Assembly (NCBI GenBank): GCA_963777775.1
Contig: CAVZRL010000009.1
Coordinates: 1,054,001 to 1,118,000, forward strand
Reading direction: 5' to 3'
From: WHSW01 sp963777775
GTDB taxonomy: Bacteria; Actinomycetota; Thermoleophilia; Solirubrobacterales; 70-9
Length of the DNA stretch: 64,000 bases
Positions within the stretch are counted from its first letter, which is position 1; every line of letters starts with the position of its first letter. Positions 57,160 to 64,000 of this stretch are shown in pieces. The notes under the pieces are model-generated. The model was not told where the DNA came from and searched no databases. It saw only the letters and a program-made list of their open reading frames with translations. A program made the translations under genes and the position numbers.

Positions 57160-57548
57160 TGCTGGGCGAGCGGACACTGCGGATCGTGGTCGGCGCGCTC
57201 GGCGTCTTTCACCTCCTCGAAGGCGCCTGGATGTTCTTCGCGCCGGGCTCGTTCTTCGACACGATCGGCCGCTACGGACTCGAGAACACGCACTACGTCG
57301 GTGACCTCGGCGCCTTCGTGCTCGCCTACGGCGTGGCGCTGCTGCTCGCCGTCGGGCGGCCGACCTGGCGCGGGCCGTTGCTCGCGGTCGGAGCGCTGTG
57401 GTACGCGTTTCACGCCGTCAACCACCTGTTCGACGTCGGCGAGGCGCGCAGCGAGGCGCGAGGGATCGCCGACACGGTGCTATTGGCGCTCGGAGCCGGG
57501 CTGCTCGGCTGGCTCGCCGCGGCGGCCGATCGGGTGGCGCGCCGGTGA
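57156..57548 (+). CDS. Four-helix membrane protein of unknown function
   Basis: 130 residues, GTG at 57156 (overlap) or ATG at 57159. About four transmembrane helices: IVVGALGVFHLLEGAWMFFA, YVGDLGAFVLAYGVALLLAV, GPLLAVGALWYAFHAVNHLF and TVLLALGAGLLGWLAAAA. His in FHLLEG and FHAVNHLFD could bind metal or haem. Resembles small DoxX/DUF4345-like membrane proteins, tentatively. Overlaps the epimerase start by 4 bases. Confidence 0.72.
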   Translation: MMLGERTLRIVVGALGVFHLLEGAWMFFAPGSFFDTIGRYGLENTHYVGDLGAFVLAYGVALLLAVGRPTWRGPLLAVGALWYAFHAVNHLFDVGEARSEARGIADTVLLALGAGLLGWLAAAADRVARR

Positions 57549-58471
57549 GCCGGGTCTTCGTCGCCGGCGCCTCGGGGGCGATTGGGCGGCCGCTGGTCGC
57601 CGCGCTCGTCGCCGCCGGCCACGAGGTGACCGGGATGACCCGGCGGGAGGCCGCGGCGGCCGAGATCGATGCCGCCGGAGCGCGGGGGGTGGTCTGCGAC
57701 GTCTTCGATCCCGCGGCACTGCGGGCCACGGTCGCCGCGGCGAGCCCCGAGGTGGTGGTCCACGAGCTCACCTCGCTGCCCGCGGATCTCGACCTGCGCA
57801 AGCCGGGCGTCTATGACGCGAACAACCGGATCCGCCGCGAGGGGACCCGCAACCTGCTCGACGCCGCGCGAGCGGCAGGCGCGCAGCGGGTCGTCGCCCA
57901 GAGCGTCGCGTTCGTCTACCAGCCTGTCGGCGGCCCGGTCAAGAGCGAGGATGATCCGGTGATGGTCGACGTCCCCGGCGAGTTCGGGACCTCGCTCGCG
58001 GCGACCATGGACCTCGAGCGCCAGGTCCTGGAGCACGGCGGCCTGGTGCTGCGGTACGGCTTCTTCTACGGTCCCGGCACCTCCTACGCCGCCGACGGGT
58101 ATCAGGCCTCGGAGGTCAAGCGGCGGCGCTTCCCGATCGTCGGTCGCGGCGACGGGGTCTTCTCTTTCGTCCACGTCGACGACGCGGCCGCGGCGACGGT
58201 GGCCGCCTGCGACCGCGGTGCGACCGGCGTCTACAACGTCTGCGACGACGATCCGGCGTTGCTTCGCGACTGGCTTCCCGTCTACGCGGCGGCGGTCGGC
58301 GCCAAGCGCCCGCTGCGGGTGCCGCGGCTGCTCGCCCGGCTGCTCGCCGGACCGGCCGTGGTCGCCTTCGCCACCACCCTGCGCGGGGCGTCGAACGCGA
58401 AGGCGAAGGCGGCGCTGGGCTGGGAGCCCCGCCACCCGAGCTGGCGCCGGGGCTTCGTCGAGGCCCTGTAG
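57545..58471 (+). CDS. NAD(P)-dependent epimerase/dehydratase (extended SDR)
   Basis: 308 residues, GTG start overlapping the preceding stop. The Rossmann motif VFVAGASGAIGRPLVAALVA (GxxGxxG, residues 4-23) and LRYGFFYGPGTSYAADGYQA are clear, with FSFVHVDDAAAATVAACDRG near 205. The usual YxxxK active site is not obvious (EFGTSLAATMDLERQVLEHG in its place), which suggests an atypical or non-catalytic member. Substrate unknown. Last gene of the coxG-led group. Confidence 0.85.
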   Translation: MSRVFVAGASGAIGRPLVAALVAAGHEVTGMTRREAAAAEIDAAGARGVVCDVFDPAALRATVAAASPEVVVHELTSLPADLDLRKPGVYDANNRIRREGTRNLLDAARAAGAQRVVAQSVAFVYQPVGGPVKSEDDPVMVDVPGEFGTSLAATMDLERQVLEHGGLVLRYGFFYGPGTSYAADGYQASEVKRRRFPIVGRGDGVFSFVHVDDAAAATVAACDRGATGVYNVCDDDPALLRDWLPVYAAAVGAKRPLRVPRLLARLLAGPAVVAFATTLRGASNAKAKAALGWEPRHPSWRRGFVEAL

Positions 58472-58527
58472 CGCTCAGGCGCTCGCCGCCCCTGCGCAGC
58501 GGACACGAAGCTGCGAATCTACCGGCG

Positions 58528-58968
58528 ATGCCGCAACCGCTGAGCTGGGGCCTGCCGAAGGACTTTCTGCGGGCCTGCCTGCTGCTGCTGCTGCGCGAGG
58601 GCGAGGCCCACGGCTACGAGCTCGCCGAGCGGGTCTCGGCCTTCGGCTTCGACCATTCCGACCCCGGAGCGCTCTATCGGACCCTGCGCCGGCTCGAGGC
58701 CGACGGCCTGGTCAGCTCCGTCTGGGAGCCCTCGGACTCCGGGCCACGGAGGCGGGTGTACGCGCTCACCCAGTCCGGGGTCGAGGAGCTCGACCGCCGC
58801 GCGTCCGAGCTCGCCGAAGGTGAGCGCCGGATCGACGGCTTCCTCGGGCGCTACCTCCGCGCCCGCCGCCTGCCGGGCACGAGCCGGCGAAAGCGCGCCC
58901 TCGCCGGCCGGATCGCGGCCCATCGCTCTGCGGTCGAGCAGCGTCCGCCGGTGCGGCGCGCGCTATAG
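58528..58968 (+). CDS. PadR family transcriptional regulator
   Basis: 146 residues. The winged helix is seen as FLRACLLLLLREGEAHGYEL, then DPGALYRTLRRLEADGLVSS, then SDSGPRRRVYALTQSGVEEL, followed by a C-terminal dimerisation helix. PadR proteins are small repressors released by phenolic or other ligands. It stands 56 bases after the epimerase and 163 bases before hypC, so it could regulate either; which is not shown by the sequence. Confidence 0.9.
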   Translation: MPQPLSWGLPKDFLRACLLLLLREGEAHGYELAERVSAFGFDHSDPGALYRTLRRLEADGLVSSVWEPSDSGPRRRVYALTQSGVEELDRRASELAEGERRIDGFLGRYLRARRLPGTSRRKRALAGRIAAHRSAVEQRPPVRRAL

Positions 58969-59031
58969 CGCCCCGGCGCTGGGTGCGACACCCACCCTCG
59001 GTACTGGCAGATCGCACCTAGCGGGTCGCAC

Positions 59032-59060
59032 TTACCGGACAAGCGACCTCGGCCATAGGT
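59032..59060 (+). promoter_or_regulatory. Candidate promoter of the hyp-hydrogenase operon
   Basis: TTACCG (59032-59037) and TAGGTT (59055-59060) are separated by 17 bases, a plausible -35/-10 pair about 70 bases before hypC. No other element in the 163-base gap is as well placed. Confidence 0.4.
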
Positions 59061-59131
59061 TTTCGATCTCAGGAGAACGATCAGTCTCAGACGCGCGGGA
59101 GCACCCGCCCGAGAGGAGAGAGCGCGAGCCG

Positions 59132-59413
59132 ATGTGCCTTGCGATTCCCGGCCAGATCCTCGAGTTGGTAGACGCTGAGAATCGGATCGCCCTGGTCGAC
59201 GTCGCCGGCGTGCGCCGAAACGTCAACGTCGGCCTGCTCGACGCGGAGGACGGCGGTGGCGCCGGGCCGGGGGACTGGGTGCTGATCCACGTCGGCTTCG
59301 CGATCTCGAAGGTCGACGAGGAGGAGGCGGCGACGACCCTGCGCCTGCTCGAGGGCATGGGAGCCGACTACGAGCAGGAGCTCGAGGAGTTGAAGGCGAG
59401 CGTGATCGAGTGA
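59132..59413 (+). CDS. hypC: Hydrogenase maturation factor HypC
   Basis: 93 residues beginning MCLAIPGQILELVD: the Cys right after the initiator Met is essential for carrying the Fe(CN)2CO unit. AGVRRNVNVGLLDAED and GDWVLIHVGFAISKVDEEEA are typical. A ribosome binding site (GAGAGGAGAGAG) precedes the ATG at some distance. It works with HypD and HypE to build the NiFe cofactor iron ligand set. First gene of a unit with 4-base overlaps throughout. Confidence 0.95.
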   Translation: MCLAIPGQILELVDAENRIALVDVAGVRRNVNVGLLDAEDGGGAGPGDWVLIHVGFAISKVDEEEAATTLRLLEGMGADYEQELEELKASVIE

Positions 59414-59682
59414 GGGCCGGTCGCGACACCGGCGCGGTCGACGAAGCTGTCTGCGCGACCGGCCCCGATCAGCATTGCGTGACCTGCGGCGACGTCGCCG
59501 AGCCGATGACGGTTCTCCGCATCGACCGCGAGCGCGCGCTGGCGCTCTGCGCCGCGCCGGGCGGGAGCCGGCGCACGGTCGAGATCGCGCTCGTCGCCCC
59601 GGTCGCGGCCGGTGACTCGCTGCTCGTCCACGCCGGGACCGCGATCGCGCGAGACGTCGGCGCCGAGGGGGTCGCCGCGTGA
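59410..59682 (+). CDS. HypC-like protein, second copy, no N-terminal Met-Cys
   Basis: 90 residues, GTG start overlapping hypC. After about 20 residues it has HCVTCGDVAEPMTVLRIDRE and then ALVAPVAAGDSLLVHAGTAI, the OB-like core of the HypC/HupF family. The functional Cys of HypC is replaced by an internal CVTC pair within a 20-residue N-terminal extension. Comparable second copies occur in actinobacterial hyp operons, in my recollection; role unknown. Its stop overlaps the hypD start. Confidence 0.78.
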   Translation: MRAGRDTGAVDEAVCATGPDQHCVTCGDVAEPMTVLRIDRERALALCAAPGGSRRTVEIALVAPVAAGDSLLVHAGTAIARDVGAEGVAA

Positions 59683-60800
59683 AGTTCGTCGACGAGTTCC
59701 GCGACGCCGAGCTCGGCCGGGTGCTGGCGGGGGAGATCGCCGCCGCCGCCGAGCCGGGGCGCCGCTACAAGCTGATGGAGGTCTGCGGCGGGCACACCCA
59801 CTCGATCTACAAGTACGGGATCGACGACGTGCTCCCGGACTCGATCGAGCTCGTCCACGGGCCGGGTTGCCCGGTTTGCGTGATCCCGATGGGGCGGGTC
59901 GACGACGGGATGGCGATCGCCGAGCAGCCGGAGGTGATCTTCGCCTGCTTCGGCGACATGTTGCGGGTGCCGGGCTCGAACGGGACGCTGCTCGACGCGA
60001 AGGCGGCGGGCGCCGACATCCGGGTCGTCTACTCGCCGCTCGACGCGCTGCGGATCGCGAAGCAGAACCCCGAGCGGACCGTCGTCTTCTTCGCGATCGG
60101 GTTCGAGACCACCGCTCCCTCGACCGCCCTGACCTTGAAGCGGGCGAAGGCCGAAGGGGTGGCGAACTTCCTCTGCATCTGCAACCACGTGACGATCGTG
60201 CCGCCGCTGCGCGCGCTGCTCGAGTCCCCTGACCTGCGCCTGGACGGCTTCATCGGTCCCGGTCACGTCTCGACGATCGTCGGCGTGCGCCCGTTCGAGT
60301 TCATCCCCTCGGTCTACGGCAGGCCCCTGGTCACGGCGGGGTTCGAGCCGCTCGACATCCTGCACGCGATCCGGATGATCCTCGTCCAGCTCGCCGAAGG
60401 GCGCTGCGAGGTCGAGAACCAGTACCGGCGGGTGGTGCCGTATGACGGCAACCCGGCGGCGCTGGCCGTAATGGCCGAGGTCTTCGAGCTGCGCCCGCAC
60501 TTCGAGTGGCGCGGGCTGGGCTTCATCTCGCAGAGCGCGCTGAAGCTCTCACCGGCCTACGCCGACTTCGACGCCGAGCTGCGCTACGAGATCCCCGGGG
60601 TGCGGGTCGCGGACCCGAAGGCGTGCCAGTGCGGCGAGGTGCTCAAGGGCGTGATCAAGCCGTGGGAGTGCAAGGTCTTCGGGACCGCCTGTACCCCCGA
60701 GCACGCGATCGGCACCTGCATGGTCTCCCCGGAGGGGGCCTGCGCGGCCTATTACAACTACGGGCGCTACGCCCGCGAGCGGGAGCCGGTCGCGCAATGA
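59679..60800 (+). CDS. hypD: Hydrogenase maturation protein HypD
   Basis: 373 residues, GTG start. Motifs MEVCGGHTHSIYKYGIDDVL (about 32-51, with the key Cys), GPGCPVCVIPMGR (about 64-76), IGFETTAPSTALTLKRA and the [4Fe-4S] region CQCGEVLKGVIKPWECKVFG, then CTPEHAIGTCMVSPEGAC, are all present. HypD is the scaffold on which the Fe(CN)2CO group is assembled with HypC. Overlaps hypE by 4 bases. Confidence 0.96.
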   Translation: MKFVDEFRDAELGRVLAGEIAAAAEPGRRYKLMEVCGGHTHSIYKYGIDDVLPDSIELVHGPGCPVCVIPMGRVDDGMAIAEQPEVIFACFGDMLRVPGSNGTLLDAKAAGADIRVVYSPLDALRIAKQNPERTVVFFAIGFETTAPSTALTLKRAKAEGVANFLCICNHVTIVPPLRALLESPDLRLDGFIGPGHVSTIVGVRPFEFIPSVYGRPLVTAGFEPLDILHAIRMILVQLAEGRCEVENQYRRVVPYDGNPAALAVMAEVFELRPHFEWRGLGFISQSALKLSPAYADFDAELRYEIPGVRVADPKACQCGEVLKGVIKPWECKVFGTACTPEHAIGTCMVSPEGACAAYYNYGRYAREREPVAQ

Positions 60801-61903
60801 GCGGCGCCGCAGTCTCCAATCGCGAGCAGCGGGTGCTCGAGATCATCGAGACCACCCGCGCGAAGCGGCCAAAGCTCAAGGACGAGCGGGTGACGATGGC
60901 GCATGGCGCCGGCGGCAAGGCGACCCAGACGCTGATCGAGGGCCTGCTGGTCCCCGCCTTCGACTCCGATGCGCTCGCCGAGCTCGCCGACGCGGGCACG
61001 ATCGAGCTCGTCACCGGCTCCGGCGACGCGGTCGGGATCTGCCTGACCACCGACAGCTTCGTCGTCCGCCCACTGCGCTTTCCCGGCGGCTCGATCGGCG
61101 AGCTGGCGGTGAACGGGACCGTCAACGACCTCGCGGCCGCGGGCGCGAAGGCGGTCGCGATCAGCGTCGCGCTGCTGCTCGAGGAGGGCCTCGAGACCGA
61201 GGCACTGCGAGCCGAGGTGGAGGCGATCGCCACCGCCGCGGCGGCTGCCGAGGTCGAAGTGGTGACCGGCGACACGAAGGTGGTCGAGCGCGGGCACGGC
61301 GACGGGATCTACGTCTCGACCAGCGGGATCGGCGCCCGCGACCCGCGGGCCGAGCTCTCGCCGGCCGGGCTGCGCGTCGGCGACCGGGTGCTCGTTTCGC
61401 GGACGATCGGCGAGCACGGGACGGCGATCATGCTCGCGCGGGGCGAGCTCGGGCTCGAGGCCGAGATCGAGTCCGACACCCGCTCCCTTTGGCCGGTCGC
61501 CGACGCGCTGCTCGAGTCCGCGGGCGCGGGGTTGCGCTGCATGCGCGACGCGACTCGCGGCGGGGTCGCCTCGGCGCTGAACGAGTTGGCGCGCGCATCG
61601 GGCATCTCGATCTCGGTCCGCGAGAGTGAGGTGCCGGTGCTCGCCGAGGTCGCGGCCGCCTGCGAGCTCTTGGGCATCGATCCGATGTACGTCGCCAACG
61701 AGGGCGTGATGGTGGCCGTGGTCGAGCCCGAGTCGAGCGACGAGGCGCTGGCCGCGCTGCGCTCGGTCGAGGGCTGCGAGGCGGCTGCGGAGCTGGGCGA
61801 GGTTCGCGCGGAGCCTCCGGGAATGGTGCTGGTGGAGACAGCGTTCGGCGGCCGGCGGGTGATGGACCTGCTGGCCGGCGACCCGCTGCCGAGGATCTGT
61901 TGA
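60797..61903 (+). CDS. hypE: Hydrogenase maturation protein HypE
   Basis: 368 residues. HypE dehydrates the thiocarbamoyl group on its C-terminal Cys to make the cyanide ligands. The MAHGAGGKATQTLIEGLL start region (about 34), TDSFVVRPLRFPGGSIGELA (about 89), the ATP-binding VTGDTKVVERGHGDGIYVST, and the essential C-terminal PRIC are intact. The N-terminal 30 residues (SNREQRVLEIIETTRAKRP) extend beyond the usual start. HypA, HypB and HypF are not in the window. Confidence 0.95.
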   Translation: MSGAAVSNREQRVLEIIETTRAKRPKLKDERVTMAHGAGGKATQTLIEGLLVPAFDSDALAELADAGTIELVTGSGDAVGICLTTDSFVVRPLRFPGGSIGELAVNGTVNDLAAAGAKAVAISVALLLEEGLETEALRAEVEAIATAAAAAEVEVVTGDTKVVERGHGDGIYVSTSGIGARDPRAELSPAGLRVGDRVLVSRTIGEHGTAIMLARGELGLEAEIESDTRSLWPVADALLESAGAGLRCMRDATRGGVASALNELARASGISISVRESEVPVLAEVAAACELLGIDPMYVANEGVMVAVVEPESSDEALAALRSVEGCEAAAELGEVRAEPPGMVLVETAFGGRRVMDLLAGDPLPRIC

Positions 61904-61918
61904 CGAGGAGAGGTGGAG

Positions 61919-62989
61919 ATGGCGCTTAGCACAGAGGTGGTTGCCGACCAGGCCAAGACCGAGGCGGTCGAGGCGCACGTGATCTGGATGACGACCGGGC
62001 TGTCGTGCGACGGTGACTCGGTCGCGATGACCTCGGCGGTCAACCCGAGCCTCGAGGACATCGTCACCCAGGCGATTCCCGGGATGCCGAAGGTGATCGT
62101 CCACAACCCGGTGCTCGCCTATGAGAACGGCTCCGAGTTCATCGAGTACTGGTGGCGCGCCGAACGCGGCGAGCTCGATCCGTTCGTGCTCGTGGTCGAG
62201 GGCTCGATCCCCAACGAGCGGCTCTCCGGCGAGGGCTACTGGGCGGCGATCGGCGACGACCCCGAGACCGGTCAGCCGATCACGACCAGCGAATGGCTCG
62301 ACCGCCTTGCTCCGAAGGCGGCGGCGGTGGTCGCGGTCGGGACCTGCGCCACCTACGGCGGGATCCCGGCGATGAAGAACAACCCGACCGGCGCGATGGG
62401 AGTCGCGGATCATCTCGGCTGGAAGTGGAAGTCGACCGCCGGGCTGCCGGTGGTCAACATCCCCGGCTGCCCGGCGCAGCCCGACAACATGACCGAGGTT
62501 CTGCTCTACCTGGCGCTGCACCTCGCCGGCCGGGCGCCCGTCCCGGACCTCGATGACCAGCTTCGGCCCCGTTGGCTGTTCGGCCGCACGGTCCGCGAGG
62601 GGTGCAACCGGGCGGGATTCACCGAGCAGGGCAGGTTCGCGAGCGAGTACGGGGACGACCCGCGCTGCCTGGTCAAGCTCGGATGCAAGGGGCCGGTCGT
62701 CAAGTGCAACGTGCCCGTCCGCGGCTGGGTCGACGGCTACGGCGGCTGCCCGAACGTCGGCGGCATCTGCATGGCCTGCACGATGCCCGGCTTCCCCGAC
62801 AAGTACATGCCGTTCATGGACCCCGACCCGTGGGGCAACGCCGGCGCGAACTTCCAGCGCTTCACCTACGGGCCGGTGTTCCGCTACTTCCGCAAGCGCA
62901 ACCTGGAGCAGAAGTTCGACAAGGAGCCGGAGTGGCGCAAGCCGAGCACGCGCCTGGAGACCGGCTATCAGCCCCGCAACTACGGATGA
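61919..62989 (+). CDS. hhyS: NiFe hydrogenase small subunit (group 1h-like)
   Basis: 356 residues from the ATG at 61919 (GAGGAG site upstream); the in-frame GTG at 61913 is too close to that site. No Tat signal peptide, unlike most membrane-bound group 1 enzymes. The proximal-cluster region reads TTGLSCDGDSVAM, with an Asp beside the first Cys as in the O2-tolerant actinobacterial (1h) type. VAVGTCATYGGIPAMKNN, VNIPGCPAQPDNM and the C-terminal cluster segment (CPNVGGICMACTMPGFPDKY) follow. It passes electrons from H2 oxidation to the respiratory chain. High affinity for atmospheric H2 is known for this group but not shown here. The gene symbol is used by analogy. Confidence 0.9.
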   Translation: MALSTEVVADQAKTEAVEAHVIWMTTGLSCDGDSVAMTSAVNPSLEDIVTQAIPGMPKVIVHNPVLAYENGSEFIEYWWRAERGELDPFVLVVEGSIPNERLSGEGYWAAIGDDPETGQPITTSEWLDRLAPKAAAVVAVGTCATYGGIPAMKNNPTGAMGVADHLGWKWKSTAGLPVVNIPGCPAQPDNMTEVLLYLALHLAGRAPVPDLDDQLRPRWLFGRTVREGCNRAGFTEQGRFASEYGDDPRCLVKLGCKGPVVKCNVPVRGWVDGYGGCPNVGGICMACTMPGFPDKYMPFMDPDPWGNAGANFQRFTYGPVFRYFRKRNLEQKFDKEPEWRKPSTRLETGYQPRNYG

Positions 62990-63051
62990 CCGGAGGCTGA
63001 TCGGAGCCAAAGCAGAGCAGGCGAACCCGCAGTGATCTAGGAGGAGCAGAG

Positions 63052-64000
63052 ATGGCAACCGTTGAGACCCCGCGCGGCGACCAGAAGGTGATGGTCAAGG
63101 AGATGTCCTGGGACCCGATCACGAGGATCGTCGGCAGCCTCGGGATCCACACCGAGATCGACTTCTCCAACCAAGAGGTCCTGAAGTGCTACTCGACCTC
63201 GATGATCTTCCGCGGCTTCGACATCTTCATGAAGGGCATCGACCCGCGCGACGCACACTTCATCACCAGCCGGATCTGCGGGATCTGCGGCGACAACCAC
63301 TGCACCTGCTCGTGCCTGAACCAGAACATGGCCTACGGGGTGAAGCCTCCGCCGCTCGGCGACCTCGCCTTCAACCTCGCCGAGAGCGCCGACTACATGT
63401 TCGACCACGCGATCTTCAACGACTGCATGGCCAACGTCGACTTCTGCGAGCAGATGGTCAAGGAGACCAACCCGTCGCTGCTGCAGAAGGCGGAGCAGGA
63501 GCTGGCGCCGAACGCCGACATCCACGGCTACCGCACGATCGCCGACATCATGCGCTCGCTGAACCCGTTCACGGGCGACTTCTACCTCGAGACCCTGCAG
63601 GTGGCGCGCTACACGCGCGAGATGTACTGCCTGTTCGGCGGTCGCCACACGCACCCCTCGACGATCATGCCGGGCGGCTGCAGCGCCCACATCACCCATC
63701 AGACGCTGACCGACTACTACGTGCGCCTGATGCGCTACTTCGAGTACGTGAAGCGGGTCGTGCCAATGCACGACGACCTTTACGACTTCTTCCTCCGCGA
63801 GCTGCCCGGCTACGACATGGTCGGCTACCGGGAGACGAACCTGGTCAACTGGGGCTGCTTCGACGACCCCGACTACGTCGACTACGACTACCGGAACATG
63901 ACCGAATGGGGCCGCAAGCGCTACATCACGCCCGGGGTCGTGATCGGCGGCGAGCTGATCAGCACCGACCTGGTCGAGATCAACCTGATGATCAGGATCC
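63052..64000 (+). CDS. hhyL: NiFe hydrogenase large subunit, N-terminal part (runs off the window)
   Basis: 316 codons are visible from the ATG at 63052, behind the strong site GGAGGAG; the gene continues past the window end. It starts with MSWDPITRIVGSLGIHTEID, has the L1 motif SRICGICGDNHCTCSC (two of the four Ni-Fe cysteine ligands, about 73-88), and IFNDCMANVDFCEQM and GGRHTHPSTIMPGGCSAHI follow. The second CxxC pair (L2) lies outside. 62 bases separate it from the small subunit gene. Catalytic subunit for H2 oxidation. Confidence 0.95.
   Translation, partial: MATVETPRGDQKVMVKEMSWDPITRIVGSLGIHTEIDFSNQEVLKCYSTSMIFRGFDIFMKGIDPRDAHFITSRICGICGDNHCTCSCLNQNMAYGVKPPPLGDLAFNLAESADYMFDHAIFNDCMANVDFCEQMVKETNPSLLQKAEQELAPNADIHGYRTIADIMRSLNPFTGDFYLETLQVARYTREMYCLFGGRHTHPSTIMPGGCSAHITHQTLTDYYVRLMRYFEYVKRVVPMHDDLYDFFLRELPGYDMVGYRETNLVNWGCFDDPDYVDYDYRNMTEWGRKRYITPGVVIGGELISTDLVEINLMIRI

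Noticed and set aside
1..64000. CRISPR arrays, rRNA genes, insertion sequences and replication origins
   Set aside because: I looked for regularly spaced repeats, rRNA signatures, transposase motifs and clustered DnaA boxes by eye and saw none.

Overview
The window comes from a GC-rich actinobacterium, most probably of the class Thermoleophilia (Solirubrobacterales-like). This is inferred from the very high GC, frequent GTG starts with 4-base start/stop overlaps, the S13-S11-S4-RpoA-L17-TruA order, a form I aerobic CO dehydrogenase and a group 1h-type NiFe hydrogenase. No 16S gene is present, so the taxonomy is an inference.

Layout. 0-6.3 kb: end of the ribosomal/RNA polymerase alpha operon (rpsM end, rpsK, rpsD, rpoA, rplQ, truA), then surE and ligA. 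6.3-16.7 kb: ordinary chromosomal genes (DNA polymerase IV, a PBP4-type peptidase, a patatin, a secreted sulfatase, an acyl-CoA synthetase, a Nif3-like protein, a membrane-anchored thioredoxin-fold protein, a TVP38/DedA protein) ending in tRNA-Pro(CGG). 16.9-27.5 kb: a probable genomic island bounded by tRNA-Pro and an exact 26-bp copy of the tRNA 3' end, with no recognisable integrase. It holds a SARP-type regulator with an unusual C-terminal half, a 1498-residue kinase/STAND/WD40 membrane protein, four lipoproteins and a small secreted membrane protein. All four transcription units other than the SARP gene carry the same upstream element of three 11-bp direct repeats, the architecture expected of SARP operators. 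This self-contained regulon is the best candidate for an undescribed system.

27.6-38.3 kb: molybdenum metabolism (MoaB, a MoaD-MoaE-MoaC triple fusion, MoeA, MobA, a molybdopterin oxidoreductase, an HTH-TOBE regulator, ModABC), interrupted by a cytochrome P450. 38.4-41.0 kb: small monocistronic enzymes, several apparently leaderless, with one SnoaL-like pseudogene and one truncated methyltransferase. 41.0-45.8 kb: a secreted alpha/beta hydrolase, MoaA and XdhC/CoxI.

45.8-58.5 kb: a form I CO dehydrogenase locus. Five consecutive single-pass membrane proteins precede coxM-coxS-coxL (CoxL has the AYRCSFR active-site loop), followed by a CoxF/XdhC-type protein fused to a YHS domain, a MocA-type cytidylyltransferase, CoxD, CoxE, two small cysteine-rich proteins, a free-standing CoxL-derived domain, a YceI protein, CoxG, a membrane protein and an epimerase. 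58.5-64.0 kb: a PadR regulator, then hypC, a second hypC-like gene, hypD, hypE and the hydrogenase small and (partial) large subunit genes.

Together, the cofactor genes supply Mo-molybdopterin cytosine dinucleotide, the Cox enzymes oxidise CO and the hydrogenase oxidises H2, which suggests a soil bacterium that uses trace gases as electron donors. Coordinates and motifs are read from the sequence; functions follow from family knowledge; no database search was run.
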